Shown: positions 35,104 through 45,378, counted from the first letter of the stretch. The stretch is 64,000 bases of DNA from Lolliginicoccus suaedae (GCF_008312885.1 NZ_VSSO01000001.1:372001-436000); one strand, 5' to 3'. The notes: generated by a model not told the origin, from the letters alone. Numbers and translations: made by a program.

Positions 35104-36336
35104 CTAGTTGCTCGGGCTAGCCGTGGCCCCGTACTTTGCGAGGTACTTCTCGCGCTTGCGGGGGTGGATGTTGGCCTTGGTGATGTCGCCGTTGTAATGC
35201 GCGAGCACGCGCTTGTCCATCACGCGCCGCCACAGGGGCGGGAAGTACGCAAGCACGATCATGCTGGCGTAGCCGCTGGGCAGGTTGGGCGCGCCGTCCC
35301 AGGAGCGCAGGATCTGGTACCGGCGGGTGGGGTAGGCGTGGTGGTCGCTGTGGCGCTGCAGGTGGTACAGGAACACGTTGGTGCAGATGTGGTCGCTGTT
35401 CCAGCTGTGCTGCGGGGAGCAGCGCTCGTAGCGCCCGCTCGCGGTCTTCTGCCGCACCAGGCCGTAGTGCTCCAGGTAGTTGACCACCTCGAGCAGCGAG
35501 AACCCCAGGATCGCCTGCAGGATCAGGTAGGGGATGACCCCAACGCCGAAGAGCGCGATGGCGGCACCGAAGAGGACCACCGACATCAGCCACGCGTTGA
35601 GCACATCGTTCTTGATGCTCCAGTGGCTCTTGCCCATCCGCTCGAAGCGGATCTTCTCGAGGTGCCAGGCGGACGTGAGGCTGCCAAACACCGTGCGCGG
35701 CCAGAAGGCCCAGAACGTCTCGCCGAGGCGAGAGGAAGCGGGGTCCTCGGGGGTGGCGACGCGGACGTGGTGGCCGCGGTTGTGCTCGACGTAGAAGTGG
35801 CCGTAGAAGGTCTGCGCGAGGGTGATCTTCGACAGCCAGCGCTCGAGGTTCTCCTTCTTGTGGCCGAGCTCGTGCGCGGTGTTGATGCCGATGCCCCCGA
35901 CGAAGGAGACGCTTACCGCCAGGCCGATCTTGTCGACGAGGCCGAGACCGCCGTCGAAGCCGAGCCAGCCCAGGTCACTGGCGGTGATCAGGTACATCGC
36001 CATGAAGAACGTGATGTACTGCAGGGGGATGTAGGCGTAGAGGATGTACCGGTAGTACTTGTCATTGTCGAGCCGCTCCATCCATTCCTCCGGCGGGTTC
36101 TCGCCGTCGGGACCCAGGAAGATATCGATGAGCGGGATGAGGATGTAGACGAGGATGGGGCCTGCCCACCACAGCACATGCGTGACGGATGTGAGGCCGA
36201 TCTGGTTGAGCCCCCAGACGAGGCCGAGCACGATGATCATCGCGCCGGGAACGAGCATGCCGAGGGTCCACCAGTAGCGCTTCTTGTCGCGCCACTCGCT
36301 CACCGGGCTCTCTGGAACTACTTCTGCTGACGACAC
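35104..36336 (-). CDS. alkB: Alkane 1-monooxygenase AlkB, copy 1
   Basis: Integral membrane di-iron hydroxylase (410 residues) that oxidises the terminal carbon of medium- to long-chain n-alkanes with O2 and electrons from rubredoxin. All histidine motifs are present: HELGHKK (155-161), EHNRGHH (184-190), NYLEHYG (286-292) and LQRHSDHH (326-333). Six membrane helices are expected. The GTG at 36336 follows GGAGAGG. Unlike most actinobacterial alkB loci, no rubredoxin gene or fused rubredoxin domain follows, so electrons must come from elsewhere. A close paralogue lies at 39343. Confidence 0.95.
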   Translation of the reverse strand: MSSAEVVPESPVSEWRDKKRYWWTLGMLVPGAMIIVLGLVWGLNQIGLTSVTHVLWWAGPILVYILIPLIDIFLGPDGENPPEEWMERLDNDKYYRYILYAYIPLQYITFFMAMYLITASDLGWLGFDGGLGLVDKIGLAVSVSFVGGIGINTAHELGHKKENLERWLSKITLAQTFYGHFYVEHNRGHHVRVATPEDPASSRLGETFWAFWPRTVFGSLTSAWHLEKIRFERMGKSHWSIKNDVLNAWLMSVVLFGAAIALFGVGVIPYLILQAILGFSLLEVVNYLEHYGLVRQKTASGRYERCSPQHSWNSDHICTNVFLYHLQRHSDHHAYPTRRYQILRSWDGAPNLPSGYASMIVLAYFPPLWRRVMDKRVLAHYNGDITKANIHPRKREKYLAKYGATASPSN

Positions 36337-36377
36337 CTTTGTCCTCTCCAGCGAAACGGACACACGCAGACAAAAAC

Positions 36378-36392
36378 GTGTGATCTGTATAC
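36378..36392. promoter_or_regulatory. Possible CRP-type half-site before alkB copy 1
   Basis: GTGTGATCTGTATAC lies about 45 bases upstream of the alkB start and shares GTGATCTG-AT with the better CRP-like box before alkB copy 2. The second half (TCACA) is missing, so this is a weak match. Confidence 0.3.
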
Positions 36393-36567
36393 CTCGCTGA
36401 CGATAGCGCGGCAAGGTGCAGAATGCATCACACATCGGGAGTTTTGTCCAAAAGAAGCAAGCAGCGCTGCTTGATCCAGTGCCGTGAGGCGGCGACACCT
36501 GCACGGTAGCCGCCCCGGCGTGGCAGGATCACCATAACGCCACAGTTTCCGAGCCCGGAGCGTCGCC

Positions 36568-38298
36568 ATGGCAACGGCAAACGGGGTGCCCCGCAATATC
36601 GTCACCTTGCGCCACTACCAGCGGCGCTGGCTGCGCGCCGACATGCTCGCCGGAATCACCGTCGCCGCCTATCTCGTTCCGCAGGTCATGGCCTATGCGG
36701 CCGTCGCGGGCCTGCCTCCAGTGGTGGGGCTGTGGGCCATCGGCGCCGCGCTGGTGCTCTACGCGATCCTCGGCACCTCGCGCAAGCTCTCCGCTGGCCC
36801 CGAATCCACCACCGCACTGATGACGGCAGCCGCGATCGCCCCGCTCGCCGCCGGGGACCCCGCCCGCTACGCCAGCCTCGCCGCGCTGCTCGCGCTGCTC
36901 GTCGGAGTGGTCTGCATCCTCGGCTGGGTGGCCCGGCTCGGCTTCCTCGCCGATCTGCTCTCCCGGCCGGTGCTGGTGGGCTACATGGCTGGCATCGCCC
37001 TGATCATGATCATCAGCCAGCTCGGCACCCTCACTGGCACGGCGGTCGACGGCACTGCTGCCGTTGCGCGGGTGGTGTCGTTCGCCGGGCTGATCGACGA
37101 TATCCACTGGCCGACCGTCGTCCTCGCCGCGACCACCACGACCTTCCTCCTCGTCGCGCATGCTCGCTGGCCACGGCTGCCCGTCCCGCTGGTCGCGGTC
37201 GTCCTCGCCGCAGCGATCACCGAGGCCTTCGATCTCGCCAGCATCGGCATCGGCGTGGTCGGATCGGTCCCTGCGGGGCTGCCCGCGCCCGCCCTGCCCG
37301 GCGTGAGCGCCAGTGACCTCGGGGCGTTGCTGCCGGCGGCCGCCGGGGTGGCCATCGTCAGCTACTCCACCAACGTGCTGACCGCGCGCTCCTTCGCCAG
37401 CGGCGACGGTCACCGCATCGATGCCAACAAGGAACTGCTCGCCCTCGGCACCGCCAACCTCGGAGCGGGAGCGCTGAGCTCCTTCCCCGTCAGCAGCAGC
37501 GCGAGCCGCACGGCGCTCGGCGATGCGATCGGCAGCCGCACCCAGGTGCACTCCCTCGCGGCGCTAGCTGTCGTGATCGTCGTCCTGTACGCCGGCGGCC
37601 CGCTCCTCGGCCTGTTCCCGACCGCTGCTCTCGGCGCGCTGGTCATCTTCGCTGCCACGAGGCTGATCGATCTCCGCGAGTTCCGCCGCATCGCCGCGTA
37701 CCGGTCCAGCGAGCTCGTGCTTGCCCTGACCACCACGATCTCGGTGGTGCTCCTTGGCGTGCTCTATGGAGTGATCGTCGCTGTCGTGCTGTCCATCCTT
37801 GATCTGCTGCGCCGCGTGGCTCGCCCGCACGATGGGGTCCTCGGCCAGGTGCCAGGCATCGCGGGCATGCACAATGTCGAGGACTATCCCCGCTCCCGCC
37901 GGATGCCGGGACTCGTGGTCTACCGCTACGACGCGCCCCTGTTCTTCGCCAATGCCGCTGATTTCCACCGCCGCGCCATCGCTGCCGTGGACTCCGCGCC
38001 CACTCCGACCGAATGGCTCGTCGTCAACACCGAGGCGATGGTCGAGATCGACCTGACGGCCACCGACATGCTCGAGGAGCTGCGCGTCGAGCTCGAGCAG
38101 CGCGGCGTCACCCTCGCCCTCGCGCGCGTCAAGCGCGAGCTGCGCGCCGACCTCGACGCAGCGGGCCTGCTGGGAAGGATCGGCGAGGAACAGATCTTCC
38201 CGACCCTGCCCACCGCTGTGGACGGGTACCTGCGCGCCTACAAGACCAGGCACGGCCACCCGCCGCAGGAACGGCCGCAGGGACCAATGCCCCCGTGA
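36568..38298 (+). CDS. SulP-family anion transporter with STAS domain
   Basis: A 576-residue SLC26/SulP transporter for sulfate, bicarbonate or related anions. The membrane part (about 25-415) has 10 or more helices with LVPQVMAYAAVAGLPPVVGLW and the later SFPVSSSASRTALGDAIGSRTQ block. A STAS domain follows (about 440-555), with VVNTEAMVEIDLTATDMLEEL. The ATG at 36568 begins the usual short N-terminal tail. It diverges from alkB copy 1 and lies between the two alkB genes. Bicarbonate or sulfate cannot be told apart by eye. Confidence 0.88.
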   Translation: MATANGVPRNIVTLRHYQRRWLRADMLAGITVAAYLVPQVMAYAAVAGLPPVVGLWAIGAALVLYAILGTSRKLSAGPESTTALMTAAAIAPLAAGDPARYASLAALLALLVGVVCILGWVARLGFLADLLSRPVLVGYMAGIALIMIISQLGTLTGTAVDGTAAVARVVSFAGLIDDIHWPTVVLAATTTTFLLVAHARWPRLPVPLVAVVLAAAITEAFDLASIGIGVVGSVPAGLPAPALPGVSASDLGALLPAAAGVAIVSYSTNVLTARSFASGDGHRIDANKELLALGTANLGAGALSSFPVSSSASRTALGDAIGSRTQVHSLAALAVVIVVLYAGGPLLGLFPTAALGALVIFAATRLIDLREFRRIAAYRSSELVLALTTTISVVLLGVLYGVIVAVVLSILDLLRRVARPHDGVLGQVPGIAGMHNVEDYPRSRRMPGLVVYRYDAPLFFANAADFHRRAIAAVDSAPTPTEWLVVNTEAMVEIDLTATDMLEELRVELEQRGVTLALARVKRELRADLDAAGLLGRIGEEQIFPTLPTAVDGYLRAYKTRHGHPPQERPQGPMPP

Positions 38299-38392
38299 TC
38301 CGTGCCGGTCGGCCCCGTGCTCCATGACCGGCGGCCCTGTCGCTGCCACGCCCGCGCGAGAAGGATCAGGAGCAACGAGCAAGGAAGCGGTG

Positions 38393-38638
38393 ATGGCGAT
38401 GATGTACGGGTGGGACGGCGGCTGGCTCTGGATGATGCTCATGCCCGTGGTGTGGATCTCGTTGCTCGCCCTGCTCGTGTGGGCGGTGATCGTGCTGACC
38501 CGCAGCGGCGCGGGCGATCCGGGAGCGCCGACGGCGGAGCAACTGCTCGACCGGCGCTTCGTCAGCGGCGAGATCGACCCGGACGAGTATGCGGCGATGC
38601 GCCAGCAGCTTCGCGAGCAGCGCCGCGCGAAGGGCTGA
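38393..38638 (+). CDS. Small membrane protein with SHOCT domain
   Basis: An 81-residue protein: one hydrophobic helix (about 10-36) preceded by GWDGGWLWMM and a C-terminal SHOCT motif (LLDRRFVSGEIDPDEYAAMRQQL). SHOCT domains are short oligomerisation modules. AAGGAAG precedes the ATG; a GTG one codon earlier is possible. Its 3' 77 bases overlap the convergent membrane-protein gene. Confidence 0.8.
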   Translation: MAMMYGWDGGWLWMMLMPVVWISLLALLVWAVIVLTRSGAGDPGAPTAEQLLDRRFVSGEIDPDEYAAMRQQLREQRRAKG

Positions 38639-39260
38639 CGAGCACCGCCCCGGCAGCGATCAGCCATGCAGGGCCAGTGACGAGCACGGCATACCCAGCG
38701 GATGCGAGCGGCTCGACCGCCAGCACGCCGATCGCCACGGCTCCGCACGCCGCCGAGACGGCGCCCAGCGCCCGCAGCCACCCGGGTGCCCATGTGCCCG
38801 ACCAGGCCAGCAGCGCGGGCGCGAGGCCGAGCAGCAGTGCCGTGGTGGTCCAGTCGGCGCGCGAGGCCATCCAGCCCAGCACGGCCGCGAGCTCGACTGC
38901 CTCCTCGTCGGCGGCGGCCACCACGATGGTCATGGCGAGCAAGTACGTGGGCAGGGCCAGCGCGGCCGCGATCACGGCTATGGCAGCACCCATGATCGTC
39001 GCTGGAGCCCGGTCCGCCGCGGCCAGCGCGACCGAGCCGAGCGCGACGAGCAGCGCGGTGGCGATCCACATCGCATAGTTGATGACGAGAGCGGCGCTGC
39101 CCGATGCGGCATCGAGGTAGGTGGCCATCGTGCCGTCGCGCACGGCCTCCTCGAGATCGATGCCCGTGCGCGCATAGAGCACCATGCCGCTGATCACCAC
39201 CGCAGCGGCGAGCAGGTAGATCGTCCCGGCGGTGCGGTGCGCGCGCGTCATCTCATCCAT
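38562..39260 (-). CDS. Six- or seven-helix membrane protein, function unknown
   Basis: A 232-residue hydrophobic protein with about six or seven membrane helices (AGTIYLLAAAVVISGMVLYA first) and a basic C-terminal tail. The pattern resembles the DUF4386 group of membrane proteins, but I am not certain. The start may be 39260 or the ATG at 39269; neither has a strong ribosome-binding site. The last 77 bases overlap the convergent SHOCT gene, so one of the two 3' ends is unusual. Confidence 0.6.
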   Translation of the reverse strand: MDEMTRAHRTAGTIYLLAAAVVISGMVLYARTGIDLEEAVRDGTMATYLDAASGSAALVINYAMWIATALLVALGSVALAAADRAPATIMGAAIAVIAAALALPTYLLAMTIVVAAADEEAVELAAVLGWMASRADWTTTALLLGLAPALLAWSGTWAPGWLRALGAVSAACGAVAIGVLAVEPLASAGYAVLVTGPAWLIAAGAVLVSPSRGAAREAAGASPHTRPGRSRR

Positions 39261-39283
39261 GGCTGCCATTGTGCCCCGCGACG

Positions 39284-39323
39284 ACGGTGCCCTCCCGGTC
39301 GGCGTGGACCGGGAGGGCACCGT
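39284..39323. terminator. Terminator hairpin after alkB copy 2
   Basis: A perfect 17-bp stem (39284-39300 with 39307-39323) with a 6-nt loop lies 20 bases beyond the minus-strand alkB stop. This is the strongest hairpin in the region and has no T run, a common form in actinomycetes. Confidence 0.8.
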
Positions 39324-39342
39324 GTGCACGGCTACGGAAGGG

Positions 39343-40611
39343 TCAGGATTCCCCGTCGCTGGATCCTCCTGCGCTAGATCCTCCTGGGCTGGAGCTCCCG
39401 GCCCCGTACTTGGCGAGGATCTTCTCCCGCTTGGGCGGATAGATGTTGGCCTTGGTGATGTCGCCGTTGTAGTGGGCGAGCACGCGCTTGTCCATGACCT
39501 TGCGCCAGATGGGCGGGAAGTAGGCGATCACGATCATGCTGGCGTAGCCGCCCGGCAGGCTCGGCGCGCCGTCCCAGGAGCGCAGGATCTGGTAGCGGCG
39601 GGTGGGGTAGGCGTGGTGGTCGCTGTGGCGCTGCAGGTGGTACAGGAACACGTTGGTGCAGATGTGGTCGCTGTTCCACGAGTGCGAGGGCGCGCACCGC
39701 TCGTACCGCCCGCTCGCGGTCTTCTGCCGCACCAGGCCGTAGTGCTCCAGGTAGTTGACTACCTCGAGCAGGGAGAAGCCCCACACGGCCTGGAGGATGA
39801 TCCACGGCAGCACCGCCCAGCCGAAGATCGCCACCATCGCGCCCCAGAGCACCACCGACATCAGCCAGGCATTGAGCACGTCGTTCTTGATCGACCAGGG
39901 GCTCTTGCCCATGCGCTCGAAGCGCTGCTGCTCGAGGTGCCAGGCGGACTTGAGGCTGCCAAACACTGTGCGGGGGAGGAACATCCAGAAGCTCTCGCCG
40001 AATCGCGAGCTCGCGGGATCCTCGGGGGTGGCGACGCGGACGTGGTGGCCGCGGTTGTGCTCGACGTAGAAGTGGCCGTAGAAGGTCTGCGCGAGGGTGA
40101 TCTTCGACAGCCAGCGCTCGAGCTGCACCTTCTTGTGGCCGAGCTCGTGCGCGGTGTTGATGCCGATGCCACCGATCATGGCCATCGTGGCCATCACGCC
40201 GACCTTGTCGATGAACGACAGCGGACCGTCGTAGCCGATCCAGCTCGGATTGCTCGCCGTGACGAAATAGCAGGCGAACACGAATCCGGTGTACTGGATG
40301 GGGGTGTAGGCGTAAAGGATGTACCGGTAGTACTTGTCGTTCTCCAGCTTCTCCATCCAGTCATCCGGCGGGTTCGAGCCGTCCGGTCCGAGGGCCATGT
40401 CGATCAGCGGGATGATCAGGTAGACGAGGATCGGTCCGATCCACCAGGAGACCGATGCCGCAGTAGTCCAGCCGAGGCTGTTGTACAGCGCCACGAAACC
40501 CATTCCCACCAGGAACAAGGCAGGGACCGCCATCCCGAGCATCCACCAGTAGCGCTTTTTATCGTGCCACTGCGAGACGGGAGTCTCGTGCAGCGAATCC
40601 GATGAAGTCAT
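39343..40611 (-). CDS. alkB: Alkane 1-monooxygenase AlkB, copy 2
   Basis: Second AlkB (422 residues), closely similar to copy 1 over the full catalytic region and with the same histidine motifs (HELGHKK, EHNRGHH, NYLEHYG, LQRHSDHH). The start (ATG 40611) follows GGAGGG. The two proteins differ most in the first helices, which line the substrate channel in this family, suggesting different chain-length ranges (inference). The C-terminus is a Gly/Ser-rich tail from 15-bp repeats. Like copy 1 it has no adjacent rubredoxin. A CRP-like box stands about 80 bases upstream. Confidence 0.95.
   Translation of the reverse strand: MTSSDSLHETPVSQWHDKKRYWWMLGMAVPALFLVGMGFVALYNSLGWTTAASVSWWIGPILVYLIIPLIDMALGPDGSNPPDDWMEKLENDKYYRYILYAYTPIQYTGFVFACYFVTASNPSWIGYDGPLSFIDKVGVMATMAMIGGIGINTAHELGHKKVQLERWLSKITLAQTFYGHFYVEHNRGHHVRVATPEDPASSRFGESFWMFLPRTVFGSLKSAWHLEQQRFERMGKSPWSIKNDVLNAWLMSVVLWGAMVAIFGWAVLPWIILQAVWGFSLLEVVNYLEHYGLVRQKTASGRYERCAPSHSWNSDHICTNVFLYHLQRHSDHHAYPTRRYQILRSWDGAPSLPGGYASMIVIAYFPPIWRKVMDKRVLAHYNGDITKANIYPPKREKILAKYGAGSSSPGGSSAGGSSDGES
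39358..39402. repeat. 15-bp repeats in the 3' end of alkB copy 2
   Basis: 39358-39372 and 39373-39387 are near-identical (GCTGGATCCTCCTGC-like). 39388-39402 is a diverged third unit, and the stop-containing bases just before (39343-39357) look like a further diverged copy. They encode the repetitive Gly-Gly-Ser-Ser tail that AlkB copy 1 lacks. Confidence 0.65.
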
Positions 40612-40691
40612 TGGCCCTCCTTGGCTCACCACAAAGGCACCACAACCCTGTGTTGCCGCTACTTCCGACACTACGCCCAAATCGCCGATTT

Positions 40692-40707
40692 AGTGATCTG
40701 AATCACA
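40692..40707. promoter_or_regulatory. CRP/GlxR-like box before alkB copy 2
   Basis: AGTGATCTGAATCACA matches the actinobacterial CRP/GlxR consensus TGTGA-N6-TCACA at nine of ten key bases. It lies about 80 bases upstream of the alkB start. This suggests carbon-source control by a cAMP-type regulator, consistent with alkane use. Confidence 0.6.
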
Positions 40708-40786
40708 GTGAAACGATCTTCCCGCGGTGGCCGGAACGGACGAGCGAAGCGACGCGAAACGTCACGGTGGAGGAGGTCCGCCAGGG

Positions 40787-41332
40787 TCAGGCGAGGCGCT
40801 CGGTCAGCGACACCAGATGATCGAGCAACGTCGACAGCTCGCCCTCGCGGCGATCCTGCAGGGCCAGGCCTGAATCGTCGAAATCGGTGAACAGGCCCAG
40901 CGCTACCTGCGTCCTGACGTCATGCATGTGGAAGTTCGCGATGATCTGCCGCCAATGCTCCACCGCGCGCACGCCGCCGTCCGCGCCGTAGGAGACGAAC
41001 GCGACGGTCTTGCCCGTCCACTCAGGGCCGATGCTGTCGAACGCGTTCTTGAACCCGCCCGGGACACCGTGGTTGTACTCGGGGGTGACGAACACGAAGC
41101 CATCGCACTCATCGATCGCCGCGCCCCAGGCGGTGACAGCGTCGGAATCGTATTGCCGGTTCGCCGCGCCCGGAACCGTCGCGGAGGTCAGCAGGGGAAC
41201 GTCGAACGCCTTCAGATCGATCACCGTGAAATCAGCATCATCGCGCGCTTTCGCTGCTCCGCTGACCCAGGAACCGACTAGAGCTCCCTTGCGGTCGTCA
41301 CGAATCGAACCGATGATGATGCCGATCTTCAT
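40787..41332 (-). CDS. NADPH-dependent FMN reductase
   Basis: A 181-residue flavodoxin-like reductase. IIIGSIRDDRKG (4-15) is the FMN phosphate loop, and TPEYNHGVPGGFKNAFDSI is the signature of the family (YNHxxPxxLKNAxD). It could pass reduced flavin to a monooxygenase or act as a quinone or azo reductase. It diverges from rox with 243 bases between starts that include the rifamycin-associated element, so both might respond to rifamycins. It also lies upstream of alkB copy 2 on the same strand. Confidence 0.88.
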   Translation of the reverse strand: MKIGIIIGSIRDDRKGALVGSWVSGAAKARDDADFTVIDLKAFDVPLLTSATVPGAANRQYDSDAVTAWGAAIDECDGFVFVTPEYNHGVPGGFKNAFDSIGPEWTGKTVAFVSYGADGGVRAVEHWRQIIANFHMHDVRTQVALGLFTDFDDSGLALQDRREGELSTLLDHLVSLTERLA

Positions 41333-41476
41333 TGCGCTCCTCGGGAATGCAGGGAACCGTGGGCTCCGCTCCGGTCGTGGACGCCCACCACCGTAGTCGT
41401 CGTCGCGCGATGACGCTCCCCGGAAGACAGCAATGGCAGGAAACGACTTCCGTTCCCTGCCACCTTCAACATATAG

Positions 41477-43003
<1,527 letters not shown>

Positions 43004-43055
43004 GCGATGGCCGCAACGCTCCGGTAACCGAGCGGCGCGCAATGTTCACGAGCGT

Positions 43056-43071
43056 AGTAACCGTCGTTACT
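43056..43071. promoter_or_regulatory. AGTAAC-N4-GTTACT palindrome before the patatin gene
   Basis: A 6-4-6 inverted repeat 35 bases before the patatin start. TAACCG occurs three times in the same region (43024, 43058, 43085). Likely operator or promoter area; regulator unknown. The intergenic region is AT-richer than its surroundings. Confidence 0.4.
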
Positions 43072-43105
43072 GCACGATTGATCAATAACCGCTACGTTAC
43101 GTCTC

Positions 43106-44086
43106 ATGCACAGCTTCTCGCGCCCGCAGGGCACCGTTCTCGACATCCTGCAGCATCGCCGTGCCACCGCCACCACCGCCGCCGATCGCGCGGACGAACA
43201 CAAGGTCGCACTGGTCATCGAGGGAGGGGGCGCTCGCGGCGCCTACTCGGGCGGCATGGTCGCTGCGCTCGAGCGGCTTGGCTACAGCAACGCCTTCGAC
43301 GCGGTGTTCGGCACCTCCGCCGGGGCGCTCAATGCTGCCTGGTTCCTCGCCGGGACCGCCAACGAGCACCTGTGGACCTGGTGGGAGCCCCGGGTGGTGC
43401 ATCGTGTCCTCGAGCCGCGCCGCCTGTTCACCGGCGGCCGCGCCTTCGACGTCGAGCATCTTGTCGAGACGATCTACACCACCATCGCCCCGATGGACTT
43501 CGGCGCGATCGGCGCGCATCCCACCACGCTGCACCCCGTGGCGACCGAGCTGGCCACGGGCGCTGCCGCGGACCTGCACCCGCACACGCGCACGCCTGCC
43601 GGGATCAGGGCCGCCCTGCGCGCGAGCTGCGCCCTGCCGCTCGTGGCCGGGCCACCGGTACACCTCGGTGGCAACCGCTACCTCGACGGCGGCCTCGCCG
43701 AATCCGTGCCGCTCGATACCGCGCTTGCGTGGGGCGCCTCGCACGTGCTCGTGCTGCGCACCCGCAGCGCCGCCCACGCCGTTGCCGGCAATAGCGGCTT
43801 CTCCGCGATCATGGAGCTGCTGGCCGTGCACGGATACCTCGCGCGGCAGTCCCGCGCCGCGGTCCACGCGTGGACCGGTCGCGCCGAGCGCGCGCAGCAG
43901 CTCGAGGATCTCCTTGCGGTTCCAAGCCCGGGCCTCGCGGTCATCCGTCCACCGGATACCGCTCCCAGGGTCGGTACCGGCGAGCGCGACGAGGACCTGC
44001 TGCGCATGGCCGTCACGATCGGCGGTGAGCAGGTCGAAGACGTTCTTGGAGAGGGTGCTCGGGCGCTGGAGGACGTGCGGGGCTAG
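43106..44086 (+). CDS. Patatin-like phospholipase
   Basis: A 326-residue lipid acyl hydrolase with a Ser-Asp dyad. GGGARG (40-45) is the oxyanion hole, GTSAG holds the nucleophile Ser71, and Asp194 stands in YLDGG. No signal peptide, so it probably acts on membrane lipids from the cytoplasm. The 3' end overlaps the convergent MFS gene by four bases. Close in layout to YjjU/RssA-type bacterial patatins. Confidence 0.87.
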   Translation: MHSFSRPQGTVLDILQHRRATATTAADRADEHKVALVIEGGGARGAYSGGMVAALERLGYSNAFDAVFGTSAGALNAAWFLAGTANEHLWTWWEPRVVHRVLEPRRLFTGGRAFDVEHLVETIYTTIAPMDFGAIGAHPTTLHPVATELATGAAADLHPHTRTPAGIRAALRASCALPLVAGPPVHLGGNRYLDGGLAESVPLDTALAWGASHVLVLRTRSAAHAVAGNSGFSAIMELLAVHGYLARQSRAAVHAWTGRAERAQQLEDLLAVPSPGLAVIRPPDTAPRVGTGERDEDLLRMAVTIGGEQVEDVLGEGARALEDVRG

Positions 44087-45315
44087 CCGCTTCGACCCAC
44101 CGAGCGCGGCAGCACGCTGATGACCACGACCAGCGCGAGCATGACGCATGCGCCGACGTGCGCCACCAGCCCTGCCCAGCCGCCGTGGTCGAACATGATG
44201 CCCGCGCCGCCGCCGAGGACCGCGGAACCGGTGTAGTAGGCCGCGAGGTACAGCGAGGACGCCTCCGCCCGGTCGCGCCGGGCCAGCACCCCCACCCAGC
44301 TCGAAGCCACCGCGTGGGCAGCAAAGAAACCGGTGGTGAGCACTGCTATCCCGGCGAGGAGCGTGGGCAGCGTCGCTGGCAGCGCGAGCGCGGTGCCAAG
44401 CAGCATCAGCGCGATCGCGGCGATCAGCACCCCGCGCCGCCCGAACCGGTCAGCGAGCCGCCCCGCGCGCGGCGAGGACACGGTGCCCGAGAGGTAGAAC
44501 AGGAACACCAGGCCCGCCAGCGCCGGGGCGAGCCCGAACGGTTCCCCGAGCAGCCGGTAGCCGAGGAAGTTGTACATCGACACGAACGCGCCCATCAGCA
44601 GGAAGCTGACCGCGAACAGGGCGAGCATCCGGGAATCCCGGAGGTGCCCCGCGGCCTGGCGGGCGGTGGCGCGCAGGGAGACGGGGCGCGCGACGAACAT
44701 GCGCGAGGGTGGCAGCATCCGCATCATCACGATGGCGCTGCCCGCGGCGACGAGCGCGGTCGCCTCGAGCGCCCAGCGCCAGGACGTGACGTCGAGCAGC
44801 CCGGAGGCGAGGATCCGCCCGAGCAGCGCGCCGACGGTGGTGCCAGCGATGTAGCGGCCCATCGCCTGGCCCAGCGAAGCACCCTCGATCTCCTCGGCGA
44901 GATAGGCCATCGCTACCGCGGGCACCCCGGCGAGCGCGAGGCCCTGCAGGGCGCGCAGCACCAGGACGGTGGCAAGGGTGGGGGAGAGCGGCACGAGCAG
45001 ACCGATGACCGCGGCGGCGATCGCGGAGATCGTCATTACCCGGGTGCGGCCGAACCGGGAGGACAAGGCGCTCGCCGGGATGATGGCCAGCGCGAGAGTC
45101 CCGGTCGTCACTGACATCGCGAGCGCCGAGGTGGCGGGGGCGACGCCGAAGGCGCGGGAAAGCTCGGGCAGGACGGCCTGCGTGGAGTACATCGACCCGA
45201 AGGTGGTGACCCCGGCGATGAACAGTGCCACGGTGATCGCCCGGTACCCGCGCGAGTCCACGCCATGCGGCGCGAGCGGTCGCGCGCTCGCAGCGGCTGT
45301 TGTTGGCGGTGGCAT
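44083..45315 (-). CDS. MFS transporter, YnfM-like
   Basis: A 410-residue, 12-helix major-facilitator transporter resembling the YnfM/inner-membrane drug-efflux group: ITVALFIAGVTTFGSMYSTQAVLPELSRAFGVAPATSALAMSVTT is the typical opening. The ATG at 45315 is taken because the upstream part of the frame is the promoter region of the divergent LysR gene. It is probably controlled by that LysR protein. Substrate unknown. Confidence 0.85.
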   Translation of the reverse strand: MPPPTTAAASARPLAPHGVDSRGYRAITVALFIAGVTTFGSMYSTQAVLPELSRAFGVAPATSALAMSVTTGTLALAIIPASALSSRFGRTRVMTISAIAAAVIGLLVPLSPTLATVLVLRALQGLALAGVPAVAMAYLAEEIEGASLGQAMGRYIAGTTVGALLGRILASGLLDVTSWRWALEATALVAAGSAIVMMRMLPPSRMFVARPVSLRATARQAAGHLRDSRMLALFAVSFLLMGAFVSMYNFLGYRLLGEPFGLAPALAGLVFLFYLSGTVSSPRAGRLADRFGRRGVLIAAIALMLLGTALALPATLPTLLAGIAVLTTGFFAAHAVASSWVGVLARRDRAEASSLYLAAYYTGSAVLGGGAGIMFDHGGWAGLVAHVGACVMLALVVVISVLPRSVGRSG

Positions 45316-45352
45316 GCCTGTGATCGTCGGCCACCAGCGTGATGAAGGAAAA

Positions 45353-45378
45353 TGCATGAATCCGTTACAGTGCATGCA
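45353..45378. promoter_or_regulatory. Inverted repeat in the MFS-LysR divergent promoter
   Basis: TGCATG (45353-45358) and CATGCA (45373-45378) flank 14 bases between the two divergent genes. This is the usual position for a LysR-type recognition site controlling the neighbour and its own gene. Confidence 0.45.
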
